This document shows, in pieces, positions 34,242-41,969 of a stretch of 64,000 nt of DNA. Where the stretch lies: the NCBI RefSeq assembly GCF_000971115.1, contig NZ_BBLV01000011.1, forward strand, positions 41,375-105,374, given 5' to 3'. Numbering within the stretch: position 1 is the stretch's first letter; each line of letters starts with the position of its first letter. The notes below the pieces were generated by a model. The model saw nothing but the letters and a program-made list of their open reading frames with translations, was not told where the DNA came from and searched no databases. The translations under genes were made by a program, and so were the position numbers. Source of the stretch: Demequina gelatinilytica. Its GTDB lineage: Bacteria > Actinomycetota > Actinomycetes > Actinomycetales > Demequinaceae.

Positions 34242-35351
34242 ATGACCGAGCCGCAGGGCATCACGTACGCGTCCGCGGGCGTCGACACGCACGCGGGAGA
34301 CCGCGCGGTCGAGCTCATGAAGGCGGCCGTGTCCAAGACCCACGGGCCCGAGGTGCTCGGCGGGGTGGGCGCGTTCGCGGGGCTCTTCGACGCCTCGGCG
34401 CTCAAGGCCTACGACCGCCCGCTGCTGGCGTCCTCCACGGACGGCGTCGGCACCAAGATCGTCATCGCGCGCGCTCTCGGGGTGCACGACACCATCGGGC
34501 AGGACCTGGTCGCGATGGTCGTGGACGACATCGTGGTGTGCGGCGCGAAGCCGCTGGTCATGACCGACTACATCGCGTGCGGGAAGGTGGTGCCCGAGCG
34601 CATCGCGGACATCGTGCGCGGCATCGCGGTCGGCTGCGAGATGGCGGGCGTCGCCCTGGTGGGCGGCGAGACCGCCGAGCACCCGGGTGTGATGGAGCCC
34701 GACGACTACGACGTCGCGGGTGCCGCGATCGGTGTGGTCGAGGCCTCGGCGCTGCTGGGTCCCGACCGCGTGCGGTCGGGGGACGTGGTGGTCGCGATGG
34801 CCTCCTCGGGTCTGCACTCCAACGGGTACTCGCTGGTGCGCTCGGTGGTCGCGCACGCCGGCTGGTCGCTCTCGACGTCGGTCCCCGAGCTCGGACGCAC
34901 CGTGGGCGAGGAGCTGCTCGAGCCCACCCGGATCTACTCGCAGCTGTGCGTCGACCTGGCGGCCTCGGTGCCCGGTCTCCGTGCGTTCTCGCACGTCACG
35001 GGCGGCGGCCTCGCGGCGAACCTCGCACGCGTGCTGCCCAAGGGCCTCGCCGCGTCCGTCGCGCGCGATGCCTGGGACCTGCCCGCGGTGTTCTCGGTGG
35101 TCCAGGCCGCGGGCTCGGTGCCGTGGAACGACCTCGAGTCGACGCTCAACATGGGCGTGGGCATGGTCGCGGTGGTGGCTCCCGAGGACGCCGACGCGCT
35201 GATCGCGGCCTCCGCGGCCGCAGGCGTGCCGGCATGGGTGCTCGGGTCCGTCGCAGCCGATGCAGGCCTGCCGACCGGACCTGACGTGGTCCGCGGCGCC
35301 AAGGGCGTCGACGGCGGCACCGTGGTGCTCTCGGGGGCCTACCGGGCCTGA
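34242..35351 (+). CDS. purM: Phosphoribosylformylglycinamidine cyclo-ligase (AIR synthetase)
   Basis: Makes AIR from FGAM. 369 aa. ITYASAGVDTHAGD at the N-terminus, LLASSTDGVGTKI (about 65-77) and the AIRS core MTDYIACGKVVPE plus GGETAEHPGVM and the C-terminal HVTGGGLAANLARVLP are canonical. It begins 3 nt after purF. Confidence 0.97.
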   Translation: MTEPQGITYASAGVDTHAGDRAVELMKAAVSKTHGPEVLGGVGAFAGLFDASALKAYDRPLLASSTDGVGTKIVIARALGVHDTIGQDLVAMVVDDIVVCGAKPLVMTDYIACGKVVPERIADIVRGIAVGCEMAGVALVGGETAEHPGVMEPDDYDVAGAAIGVVEASALLGPDRVRSGDVVVAMASSGLHSNGYSLVRSVVAHAGWSLSTSVPELGRTVGEELLEPTRIYSQLCVDLAASVPGLRAFSHVTGGGLAANLARVLPKGLAASVARDAWDLPAVFSVVQAAGSVPWNDLESTLNMGVGMVAVVAPEDADALIAASAAAGVPAWVLGSVAADAGLPTGPDVVRGAKGVDGGTVVLSGAYRA

Positions 35352-35391
35352 CGGGCCTACCGGGCCCACCCCGTTCGCCGTCCGATCGACG

Positions 35392-35608
35392 GAGGTGGTC
35401 GATGGTGGTCGCCGCTGGCGGGTTTCCGCACTGCAGCGGTCGCTGGTTGTCGTTCCTGCCGATGCGGCATCACCGGCGCCCCAGGAGCAGCGTGGCGCGA
35501 CCTGCGCAGGGCTAGGTCCGGCCAGGGGAGCGCGGTCGGCGCGTCAGCGACACTGATCTACCTCTGGCGCGCGGCGATTGCCGAGAAGCGACCACCACCT
35601 ACCACCTC
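35392..35608. mobile_element. 217-bp MITE-like element with 3-bp target duplication
   Basis: Arms GAGGTGGTCGATGGTGGTCGC (35392-35412) and the complement of 35588-35608 match at 19 of 21 positions; weaker similarity continues inwards (ten of the next 22). ACG stands directly outside both ends (35389-35391 and 35609-35611), fitting a 3-bp target duplication. No open frame of note lies inside. It fills the gap between purM and DUF3073. Confidence 0.55.
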
Positions 35609-35634
35609 ACGGGTGGTGGCGCGGGGGAGAGGAC

Positions 35635-35826
35635 TCAGTCCTCGTCATCCGCCCAGCGGTCGTAGTACTCGTCGGAGTCGTCGGCGGTGTGGGTGGTGTG
35701 CGTGGGCGCGCTTCCGTCGCGGCTGGTCAGCTCACGCTCGAGCTCACGGAGGTCACCACCGTGGTTCGTGTACTTGAGCTGACGAGCGATCTTCGCGTCC
35801 TTAGCCTTCTGACGGCCTCGCCCCAT
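35635..35826 (-). CDS. DUF3073 family protein
   Basis: 63 aa. MGRGRQKAKDAKIARQLKY at the start and an acidic C-terminus are the DUF3073 pattern found only in actinobacteria, usually next to purM and bldC as here. Strongly basic N-terminal half suggests nucleic-acid contact (inference). ATG at 35824-35826 follows GGAGGG. Confidence 0.92.
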   Translation of the reverse strand: MGRGRQKAKDAKIARQLKYTNHGGDLRELERELTSRDGSAPTHTTHTADDSDEYYDRWADDED

Positions 35827-36165
35827 GTCGCCGTCCCTCCCGGTCTCTCGCGCCTCTTGTGTGGGCGCCGCCTCGTCATTCCTGCCCTACTTTACAACGC
35901 GTGTCCAGCACGTTGCGACCGCCCTGGGAGCGGGAGTGCGCGTGGCGTCGCATGCCCCGCAGCGCATCGGCGCCCGCAGCGCAAGCCGCCGTGAGGTCCG
36001 TCACATACGCCGCACGAACCTAGGGCGCGACACGCCGTACATGTCACAATATGGAAATTACGGAAACATTGACCTTTCGCCGTCATAATCGCTTCCGTCG
36101 GACGTCTCATCGCACACCAGAGCCTCCCCCGAGGCGCTCGACACGGACTGAGGGAACGAAATTCC
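35827..36165 (+). promoter_or_regulatory. A+T-rich upstream region of bldC
   Basis: No gene lies in these 339 bp. The part 36030-36100 is far more A+T-rich than the rest of the window and contains the near-repeats GGAAATTAC and GGAAACATT and CATAAT (36084-36089), a possible -10. BldC is known to bind A+T-rich direct repeats, so autoregulation is plausible. ACGCCGTACATGTCACAATA lies just before. The DUF3073 promoter must lie in the left part. Confidence 0.45.
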
Positions 36166-36363
36166 ATGACTGAAACCGCGCAGGAGCCCGAGAAGCTGCT
36201 CACCCCGTCTGAGGTTGCCGCGATCTTCCGCGTCGACCCCAAGACGGTCACCCGGTGGGCCAAGGTCGGCAAGCTCAGCTCGATCCGTACGCTCGGCGGT
36301 CACCGCCGCTTCCGCGAGGCAGAGGTCCAGGCCCTCCTCGCGGCGGCACAGGAAGGCCGCTGA
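36166..36363 (+). CDS. bldC: Developmental regulator BldC (MerR-like DNA-binding)
   Basis: 65 aa. LLTPSEVAAIFRVDPKTVTRWAKVGKL and RTLGGHRRFREAEV form the winged-helix of MerR-type proteins without an effector domain; sequence and length are those of BldC. In Streptomyces it binds cooperatively as head-to-tail oligomers. The N-terminal extension of 11 residues is acidic. Confidence 0.95.
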   Translation: MTETAQEPEKLLTPSEVAAIFRVDPKTVTRWAKVGKLSSIRTLGGHRRFREAEVQALLAAAQEGR

Positions 36364-36509
36364 GCCTCGAGCAGGCTTGAGGCGCCTCTCTGAGGGAGGG
36401 GTGCCGGTACCGCGCGCCGACGCGCGGTGACACTCGACGCTGGCGCGCGCCCACCGCGATGTCCGATGGGCGCGTGCCCGGTGTCACAGGCTGGTCGTAG
36501 CCTGCTCTC

Positions 36510-37037
36510 ATGACATCGGCACCGCTCATCGGGGCGTCCTACGAGACGCCGTTCGGCACGCTCACCGTGCTCGCCACGCCCGAGGACGGCGTCGTCCGCT
36601 CGTCGGGCTTCCGCATGATGCGCGACACGGTCGCAGCGCTCCCCGCGACGATGCAGGGGCGGGGCTGGGAGCCGGGCGAGCTTCCCCACGTGGCGGACGC
36701 GGTCACGGCGTGGCTCGACGGGGACGGCGACGCGCTCGCGTCCGTCCCGATCGTGCAGCAGGGCGGGCCGTTCTTCCAGGAGGTGTGGGAGCAGCTGCGC
36801 ACCGTCCCCTCCGGCAGCGCCGTGAGCTATCAGGAGCTCGCGACCATGGCGGGACGGCCCCGAGCGATGCGTGCGGCCGGGACCGCGTGCGCGCGCAACA
36901 ACATCGCGCCGTTCGTGCCCTGCCACCGCGTGGTGCAGTCGGGCGGGAGGCTCGGCAGCTACGGCTTCGGCGGCACCGAGGTCAAGGCGGCGATGCTCGC
37001 CCTCGAGGGTGCGTGGCCGTTGCCGGTCCGCGCATGA
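36510..37037 (+). CDS. ogt: Methylated-DNA-protein cysteine methyltransferase
   Basis: 175 aa suicide repair protein for O6-alkylguanine. The active site PCHRVV has Cys138; the DNA-binding segment GSAVSYQELA and the C-terminal LGSYGFGG are present. The start ATG lies 6 nt after TAGCCT, a leaderless-type arrangement. Its stop overlaps the next start (ATGA). Confidence 0.95.
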   Translation: MTSAPLIGASYETPFGTLTVLATPEDGVVRSSGFRMMRDTVAALPATMQGRGWEPGELPHVADAVTAWLDGDGDALASVPIVQQGGPFFQEVWEQLRTVPSGSAVSYQELATMAGRPRAMRAAGTACARNNIAPFVPCHRVVQSGGRLGSYGFGGTEVKAAMLALEGAWPLPVRA

Positions 37038-38005
37038 CCTCGGCGCCCGCCCGGGCGTGGGTGCCCGCGTTCATCGTCGCGGCGGTGTCGTGGGGCTCGA
37101 GCTTCCTCTTCATCTCGCTCGCATTGCGCGGTCTGAGCGCCACCCAGGTGGGCTTCGGGCGCCTCGCGATCGGTGCGGCGGTGCTCTGGGCCATGCTGCT
37201 TGTGACCCGCCACCGGCCGCGTCTGTCCGTGCGGGACGTCGCGAGCATCGGCGTGGTCGCGGTCGGCCTGTCGACCGTGCCGTTCGTGCTGATCCCGCTC
37301 GCGCAGCAGCACATCACCTCCATCCTCGCGAGCCTGCTCAACGCGACCACACCGCTGTGGACCGCGCTGTTCGTGGCGCTGCTCATCCCGCACGAACGTG
37401 CGACCCGCGCGCAGGTGCTCGGGCTGGTGATCGGCGCGTTGGGCATCGCCGTGCTCCTCGGGGCATGGGACATCGAGGGGATCCCCGCGCTCGGCGCCGC
37501 GCTCATGCTCGCCGCCACGGCCTGCTACGGCATCGGCTCGACATTGTCGCGCATGCTGCTCGCGCGCGTCGACGAGGGCCCCACCGCGCTGTCGGCGGTG
37601 CAGATCGGCATCTCCGCGATGCTGCTGCTGCCGGTCGCAGTCGCCGCCCCGGCACCCGACCCGGGAGCCCTCGCGCTCGGCTCCGAGGTGCTCTGGGGTC
37701 TGCTCGCGCTCGGCGTGCTCGGGACCAGCTTCACGTACGTGCTGTTCTGGCGCGTGGTGAAGCTGGCCGGTGCGACCACCGCCGCATCGGTGACGTATGT
37801 GGTGCCCGTGGTGGCGACGGCGCTGGGCATCCTGGCGCTCCACGAGGAGCTGCGCTGGCACGAGCCTGCCGGCGCCGTCGTGGTCCTTGCAGGCGTGTGG
37901 CTTGCGCAGCGCAAGCCACGGTCCACGGACGCGGCCACCGTCGCGGGTGCGCCCGAGCCGCGACAGCGGGCTACTGGGAGGAGGACATCCCGACCGTCGA
38001 CTTGA
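37034..38005 (+). CDS. EamA/DMT-superfamily exporter
   Basis: 323 aa with ten membrane helices in two EamA repeats (about 7-135 and 150-290); the first starts AFIVAAVSWGSSFLFI. Substrate unknown; such proteins export amino acids or metabolites. Coupled to ogt by ATGA. The last 35 nt overlap the convergent holin-like gene. The C-terminal 30 residues are basic and probably cytoplasmic. Confidence 0.88.
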   Translation: MTSAPARAWVPAFIVAAVSWGSSFLFISLALRGLSATQVGFGRLAIGAAVLWAMLLVTRHRPRLSVRDVASIGVVAVGLSTVPFVLIPLAQQHITSILASLLNATTPLWTALFVALLIPHERATRAQVLGLVIGALGIAVLLGAWDIEGIPALGAALMLAATACYGIGSTLSRMLLARVDEGPTALSAVQIGISAMLLLPVAVAAPAPDPGALALGSEVLWGLLALGVLGTSFTYVLFWRVVKLAGATTAASVTYVVPVVATALGILALHEELRWHEPAGAVVVLAGVWLAQRKPRSTDAATVAGAPEPRQRATGRRTSRPST

Positions 38006-38360
38006 TGTTGTCGATCTGCTCGTGAGGCGTGAGGTCCTTGTTCTTCTTGATCAGGGCCGAGCCGATGCCCGCGAGGAGCAGCACGATCAGCAGCAGCGCG
38101 CCGCCCACCGTGAGGGCCGCGAGCCATGCGGGCCAGACCTCGGAGAGGCCCAGGATCGCGGCGGCGATGAAGACGCCGACCATGAAGAACGCGAAGATCC
38201 CGGCGCCGATGACGAGCCCGACACCGATCCCGATCCGCTGGAGCTTCTTGGAGATCTCCTGCTTGGCCTTCTCGATCTCGTCCTTGACGACCGTGGCGAT
38301 GCGACCGATCAGGCCGGCGACGATCGCGTTGACGAAGTAGCGGCCGAAGTTGTCGGACAT
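37971..38360 (-). CDS. Holin-X/DUF1469-like membrane protein
   Basis: 129 aa. Short basic amphipathic region (VVKDEIEKAKQEISKKLQ), two membrane helices (about 47-70 and 80-105) and a Lys-rich tail: the pattern of actinobacterial phage-holin family III relatives. Such proteins are chromosomal and rarely phage-linked; no phage genes are near. Start ATG follows GGAGGT. GGATTGACTAGGGACAATCC, with 6-bp arms, lies at 38374-38393 upstream. Confidence 0.8.
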   Translation of the reverse strand: MSDNFGRYFVNAIVAGLIGRIATVVKDEIEKAKQEISKKLQRIGIGVGLVIGAGIFAFFMVGVFIAAAILGLSEVWPAWLAALTVGGALLLIVLLLAGIGSALIKKNKDLTPHEQIDNIKSTVGMSSSQ

Positions 38361-38463
38361 GCAGCACCTCCACTGGGATTGTCCCTAGTCAATCCTGTAT
38401 CGGCAGGTGTCCGCAAATGAACAAGGCTGGCTGCCGCCGCGTCCGCTCGCTACCGTCGTCCGC

Positions 38464-39411
38464 ATGACGCTCCCTCCCGCCGGTCCCGTACCGCTCGTGA
38501 TCGACACGGACACAGCCTCGGACGACTGCTTCGCGCTCCTGCTCGCCCTCCTCGACCCGCGTGCGGACCTCCGTGCCCTCACCATCGCCCAGGGCAATGT
38601 GAGCTTCGAGCAGCAGGTCCACAACGCGTTCCTGGTGCTCGAGGTCGCGGGCCGGCTCGGGGACGTTCCCGTCCACCTGGGGGAGCGCGAGGCTCTCGCG
38701 GGCGGCTGGATCGGCGCGGAGGACGTCCACGGCGACGGCGTGGGCGGGCAGCGGCGGTCGAACGATGCGCAGGCGGAGCCCGAGCACGCCGTCGATGCGT
38801 TGCTCCGGCTCACGTCCGAGGCGCCAGGAGAGATCACCGTGGTCGCCATCGGCCCGCTCACCAACCTGGCGCGCGCGGTGCAGCGCGACCCGGGCTTCGC
38901 GGGCCGGGTGGGGTCGCTCATCGTCATGGGCGGTTCTCTCGACGGCGTCGGCAACATCACGCCGCACGCGGAGTACAACATCTACGCGGATGTCGAGGCG
39001 GCGGCCGCCGTGGTCGCGGCGGGATTCCCGCGCCTGCGCTTCATCACGTGGTCCCCGGTGACCTTGCGCGACGGGATCTTCGACGCCGCGCGGGTGGAGG
39101 CGATCAGGGAGCTCGGGACGCGGCGGAGCGACTTCTTCGTCCGCGCCAACCAGGCGCCGTTCGACTTCGACACGGCGCACGGCGTGGGCGGGTCGACGCA
39201 CCCCGACACGCTGTCGGTGCTCGCGGCGATCGACCCCTCGGTCGCGCTCGAGGAGCGTGCCTTCGACGTGTCCGTGGTGCTCGAGGGCGAGCGGCGCGGC
39301 GCGACGGACTTCGCGCCCGTGGACGATGCAGCGGCGGCCGCCTGCACGGCGGTGACGCTCGCGGATGGCGAGAGGCTGTTCGGGGCGCTGTGCGACGTGC
39401 TGGCGGGGTAG
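38464..39411 (+). CDS. Inosine-uridine-preferring nucleoside hydrolase
   Basis: 315 aa. The N-terminal calcium-binding motif DTDTASDDCFAL fits the family DxDxxxDD; IGPLTNLARAV and MGGSLDGVGNITPHAEYNIYADVEAA are also typical. Releases bases from ribonucleosides; neighbouring uracil/xanthine permease fits salvage. The ATG at 38464 lies 7 nt after TACCGT (leaderless type); the frame is open 19 codons further upstream. Confidence 0.93.
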   Translation: MTLPPAGPVPLVIDTDTASDDCFALLLALLDPRADLRALTIAQGNVSFEQQVHNAFLVLEVAGRLGDVPVHLGEREALAGGWIGAEDVHGDGVGGQRRSNDAQAEPEHAVDALLRLTSEAPGEITVVAIGPLTNLARAVQRDPGFAGRVGSLIVMGGSLDGVGNITPHAEYNIYADVEAAAAVVAAGFPRLRFITWSPVTLRDGIFDAARVEAIRELGTRRSDFFVRANQAPFDFDTAHGVGGSTHPDTLSVLAAIDPSVALEERAFDVSVVLEGERRGATDFAPVDDAAAAACTAVTLADGERLFGALCDVLAG

Positions 39412-39457
39412 CGGGAGGCGGACGGTGCCCCGCCCGCATCGTCCCCGGAACGGCGAG

Positions 39458-39483
39458 AGCCCCGGAGGTGATCCTCCGGGGCT
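39458..39483 (+). terminator. Terminator after the nucleoside hydrolase
   Basis: 11-bp perfect stem AGCCCCGGAGG / CCTCCGGGGCT with loop TGAT, followed by TCCCC. Also lies just beyond tRNA-Phe on the other strand, so it can act for both. Confidence 0.8.
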
Positions 39484-39491
39484 TCCCCATC

Positions 39492-39567
39492 TGGTGGCTC
39501 CGACGGGCGTCGATCCCGTGACCTCACGATTTTCAGTCGTGCGCTCTACCAACTGAGCTACAGAGCC
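39492..39567 (-). tRNA. tRNA-Phe (GAA), CCA encoded
   Basis: Read on the minus strand: acceptor GGCTCTG with CGGAGCC, D-arm TAGCTCAGTTGGTAGAGC, anticodon loop CTGAAAA flanked by CACGA/TCGTG, T-arm ACGGGATCGACGCCCGT, discriminator A and genomic CCA. Last of three tRNA genes in one direction. Confidence 0.95.
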
Positions 39568-39599
39568 TTGGCGCAGGGGCGTCCCCCCACTGAGACGAA

Positions 39600-39621
39600 A
39601 GCCCCTCCGTGAGAAGGGGCT
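39600..39621 (-). terminator. Small hairpin between tRNA-Asp and tRNA-Phe
   Basis: 7-bp stem AGCCCCT/AGGGGCT, followed on the minus strand by TTTCGTC. May be a processing or weak termination site in the tRNA transcript. Confidence 0.4.
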
Positions 39622-39630
39622 CGCGCAACG

Positions 39631-39704
39631 CGACCCTGACGGGACTTGAACCCGCGACCTCCGCCGTGACAGGGCGGCGCGCTAACCAACTGCGCTACAG
39701 GGCC
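39631..39704 (-). tRNA. tRNA-Asp (GTC)
   Basis: Acceptor GGCCCTG with CAGGGTC, D-arm TAGCGCAGTTGGTTAGCGC, anticodon loop CTGTCAC between CCGCC/GGCGG, T-arm GCGGGTTCAAGTCCCGT and discriminator G, the identity base for Asp. No genomic CCA. Confidence 0.95.
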
Positions 39705-39766
39705 TTGATCTCGCTAGAACTGCGAGCAAGACGTATGAAGTTTAGTACATCCTGAACCCGACTCCG

Positions 39767-39839
39767 TACCCCCAACGGGATTCGAACCCGTGCTACCGCC
39801 GTGAAAGGGCGGCGTCCTAGGCCGCTAGACGATGAGGGC
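39767..39839 (-). tRNA. tRNA-Glu (TTC)
   Basis: Acceptor GCCCTCA with TGGGGGT (two G-U pairs), D-arm TCTAGCGGCCTAGGA, anticodon loop CTTTCAC between CCGCC/GGCGG, T-arm ACGGGTTCGAATCCCGT, discriminator A, no genomic CCA. First of the Glu-Asp-Phe tRNA cluster, a common actinobacterial grouping. Confidence 0.95.
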
Positions 39840-39977
39840 TCGCATCCACGCTCGGATTCCTTGCGTCGAGGCCTAGAAAACTATAGGGGTAATGGAGCGA
39901 AAAATCCAATCGAGCGTCTGCCAGGCACGATGTGCGTGGCGGGTGCGGCGCGCCAGACGCGTGGGAGCATCGTCTCC

Positions 39978-40328
39978 ATGGTGGAGATGACCCGCGAGGA
40001 GTTCGAGAAGGCCGTCGACGACGCGATCGACGCGGTGCCTGACGAGCTCCTCGACCTTGTCGACAACTGCGTGATCCTCATCGAGGACGAGCCCGAAGGG
40101 GACGACAAGGACCTCCTGGGACTCTACGACGGCGTCGCGCTCACCGAGCGCGGCGACCTGTGGGGAGGCGAGCTGCCCGACCGCATCCTCATCTACATGA
40201 ACCCCACGCTCCGCATGTGCGAGGACAAGGACGATGTCCGCGAGGAGGTCGCGGTCACCGTGGTCCATGAGATCGCCCACCACTTCGGGATCGACGACGA
40301 CCGCCTCCACGAGCTCGGCTGGGACTGA
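39978..40328 (+). CDS. Minimal zincin metallopeptidase (MMP1/DUF1025 family)
   Basis: 116 aa. The zinc site VVHEIAHHFGIDD is at about 95-107 (His97, Glu98, His101), with the third ligand probably Asp106 or Asp107. The rest is acidic. Function of this small family is unknown; the HExxH motif is complete, so peptidase activity is plausible. I use the ATG at 39978; ATG at 39987 or 39930 cannot be excluded. Confidence 0.85.
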   Translation: MVEMTREEFEKAVDDAIDAVPDELLDLVDNCVILIEDEPEGDDKDLLGLYDGVALTERGDLWGGELPDRILIYMNPTLRMCEDKDDVREEVAVTVVHEIAHHFGIDDDRLHELGWD

Positions 40329-40359
40329 CGGCGCCGCAGCGCCTCCGGTCCCGGGCGCG

Positions 40360-40402
40360 ACGATGCCCGGGCCGCCCCCTGCCGAGGCGACCCGGGCATC
40401 GT
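40360..40402. terminator. Bidirectional terminator
   Basis: 12-bp perfect arms ACGATGCCCGGG and CCCGGGCATCGT around a 19-nt loop, between the metallopeptidase gene (+) and the uracil/xanthine permease (-). Both arms carry the GCATCGT core of the overrepresented 9-mer. Confidence 0.7.
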
Positions 40403-40409
40403 GGTGCTG

Positions 40410-41765
40410 CTAGTCCTCGTCGCCCTCGATGAAGGCGGGGCTCGCGACGGCGTGGGTCCCGGCGCGACGGCTGATCCAGCCGAGGCCGTGGTAGATCGCC
40501 AGGGCCGCGATGGCGCCCAGCGCGATGCCGTTGAAGACCATGTCGCCGGCGGTCGCGGTGAAGTCCGCCGTGCCGATGATGAGCGCGACGGCCGCGGTGA
40601 CCAGGTTCACCGGGTTGGTGAAGTCCACCTTCGCCTCGACCCAGATCCGGGCGCCCAGGACGGCGATGAGGCCGAACAGGAGCACCGAGAGGCCGCCCAG
40701 GATGCCAAGCGGGATCACGGCGACCATCGCGCCGAACTTGGGCACCAGGCTCAGCAGGAGCGCGACCGCGGCGGCCGCCCAGTACGCGAGCGTCGAGTAC
40801 ACGCGGGTCGCGGCCATGACGCCGATGTTCTCCGCGTACGTGGTGGTGCCGGATCCGCCGCCGAGGCCCGCGACGATGGTGGCCGCGCCGTCCGCGAGCA
40901 GCGCGCGACCCGTCTCGGGGTCGAGGTCGCGGTCGGTCATCGCGGACACCGACTTGAGGTGGCCGATGTTCTCCGCGATGAGGATGATGACCACGGGGAC
41001 GAAGGCGACGAGCACGCTGCCATCGAACGTGGGCGTGTGGAACTCGGGGATGCCGAACCAGTCGGCGGCGCCGATGTGCTCCAGCGCGGTCTGGCCGTCG
41101 AAGCTCTCGAGGGCCGTGGTCCACTCCCCGCGCAGCGCGGAGAAGACGCCGCCGACGACCGCTCCGAAGAGGATCGCGACGCGGCTGATGAAGCCCTTGA
41201 AGGCGACCATCGCGATCAGCGTCGCGGACAGCGTCACGAGCGCGGTCCACGGGCTCGCCGACCACTGGCTCTTCGCGGCGCCCGCGAGGTTGAGACCGAT
41301 GAGCGCCACCACGGCGCCGGTGACGACCGGCGGCATCGACCTGTCGATCCAGCCGGCGCCGAAGCGTGCGACCACAAGGCCCACGATCGCGAGCAGGATG
41401 CCCGCGAGCAGGACGCCGCCGAGGCCCTTCGAGATGGTCGCGGCGTCGAGGGGGCCGTTCGCGGAGGTCACGCCCGCGGCGGCGAGCGGCGCGATGAACG
41501 CGAAGCTCGAGCCCAGGTAGCTGGGCACGCGGTTGCGCGTGATGGTGAGGAACAGCGCGGTGCCGAAGGCGCTGAAGAACATCGTGGTCGATGCGGGCAT
41601 GCCGGTGAGGGCGGGCACCAGCAGGGTGGAGCCCATCATCGCGAGCACGTGCTGCGCGCCGATGCCGAAGGTGCGGGGGTACGTCAGTCGTTCGTCGGGG
41701 GCGACGGCCTTGCCGGGCGCGGCGTGCTTGCCGTCCCCGTGCAGCGTCCAGCTGAACATGCTCAT
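40410..41765 (-). CDS. Uracil/xanthine permease (NCS2 family)
   Basis: 451 aa, about 14 helices. QHVLAMMGSTLLVPALTGM near residue 37 and the NCS2 signature AENIGHLKSVSAMTDRDLDPETGR with the following GGGSGTTTYAENIGVMAATRV identify a UraA/PyrP-type proton symporter. Specificity between uracil and xanthine is not certain. Start ATG at 41763-41765 follows AAGGAG; the open frame upstream of it is not used. An upstream -10 TAGGTT lies about 37 nt before. Confidence 0.9.
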   Translation of the reverse strand: MSMFSWTLHGDGKHAAPGKAVAPDERLTYPRTFGIGAQHVLAMMGSTLLVPALTGMPASTTMFFSAFGTALFLTITRNRVPSYLGSSFAFIAPLAAAGVTSANGPLDAATISKGLGGVLLAGILLAIVGLVVARFGAGWIDRSMPPVVTGAVVALIGLNLAGAAKSQWSASPWTALVTLSATLIAMVAFKGFISRVAILFGAVVGGVFSALRGEWTTALESFDGQTALEHIGAADWFGIPEFHTPTFDGSVLVAFVPVVIILIAENIGHLKSVSAMTDRDLDPETGRALLADGAATIVAGLGGGSGTTTYAENIGVMAATRVYSTLAYWAAAAVALLLSLVPKFGAMVAVIPLGILGGLSVLLFGLIAVLGARIWVEAKVDFTNPVNLVTAAVALIIGTADFTATAGDMVFNGIALGAIAALAIYHGLGWISRRAGTHAVASPAFIEGDED

Positions 41766-41850
41766 GGTTCTCCTTGATGCGGGGGGACTGCCGTGAAACC
41801 TAGTCTCTCCGTGACCCTGCGTGCGCGCGCGTCCACGCCCCGCACAGATG

Positions 41851-41941
41851 CGCTCCGCACGGTTCCAGGGACGACGCGCCGGAGGAGACCGGCGCATCGT
41901 CCCCTCGCGACGGCGTGTCGCGTGCGGATCCGTGCGGAGCG
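41851..41941. repeat. Palindromic intergenic repeat, related to that at 11046-11182
   Basis: Arms CGCTCCGCACGGTTCC (41851-41866) and GGATCCGTGCGGAGCG (41926-41941) pair with one mismatch. The inner right part, CCCTCGCGACGGCG...GTGCGGATCCGTGCGG, aligns with 11071-11105 over about 36 positions with a small gap. GCATCGTCC lies in the loop (41894-41902). No gene is seen in 41766-41969. Confidence 0.55.
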
Positions 41942-41969
41942 AACGGGGGAGGCCTGCGGGGCCGGGCCG

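Noticed and set aside
39600..39766. A tRNA-linked integration site
   Set aside because: No integrase or duplicated tRNA 3' end is near the Glu-Asp-Phe tRNA cluster.
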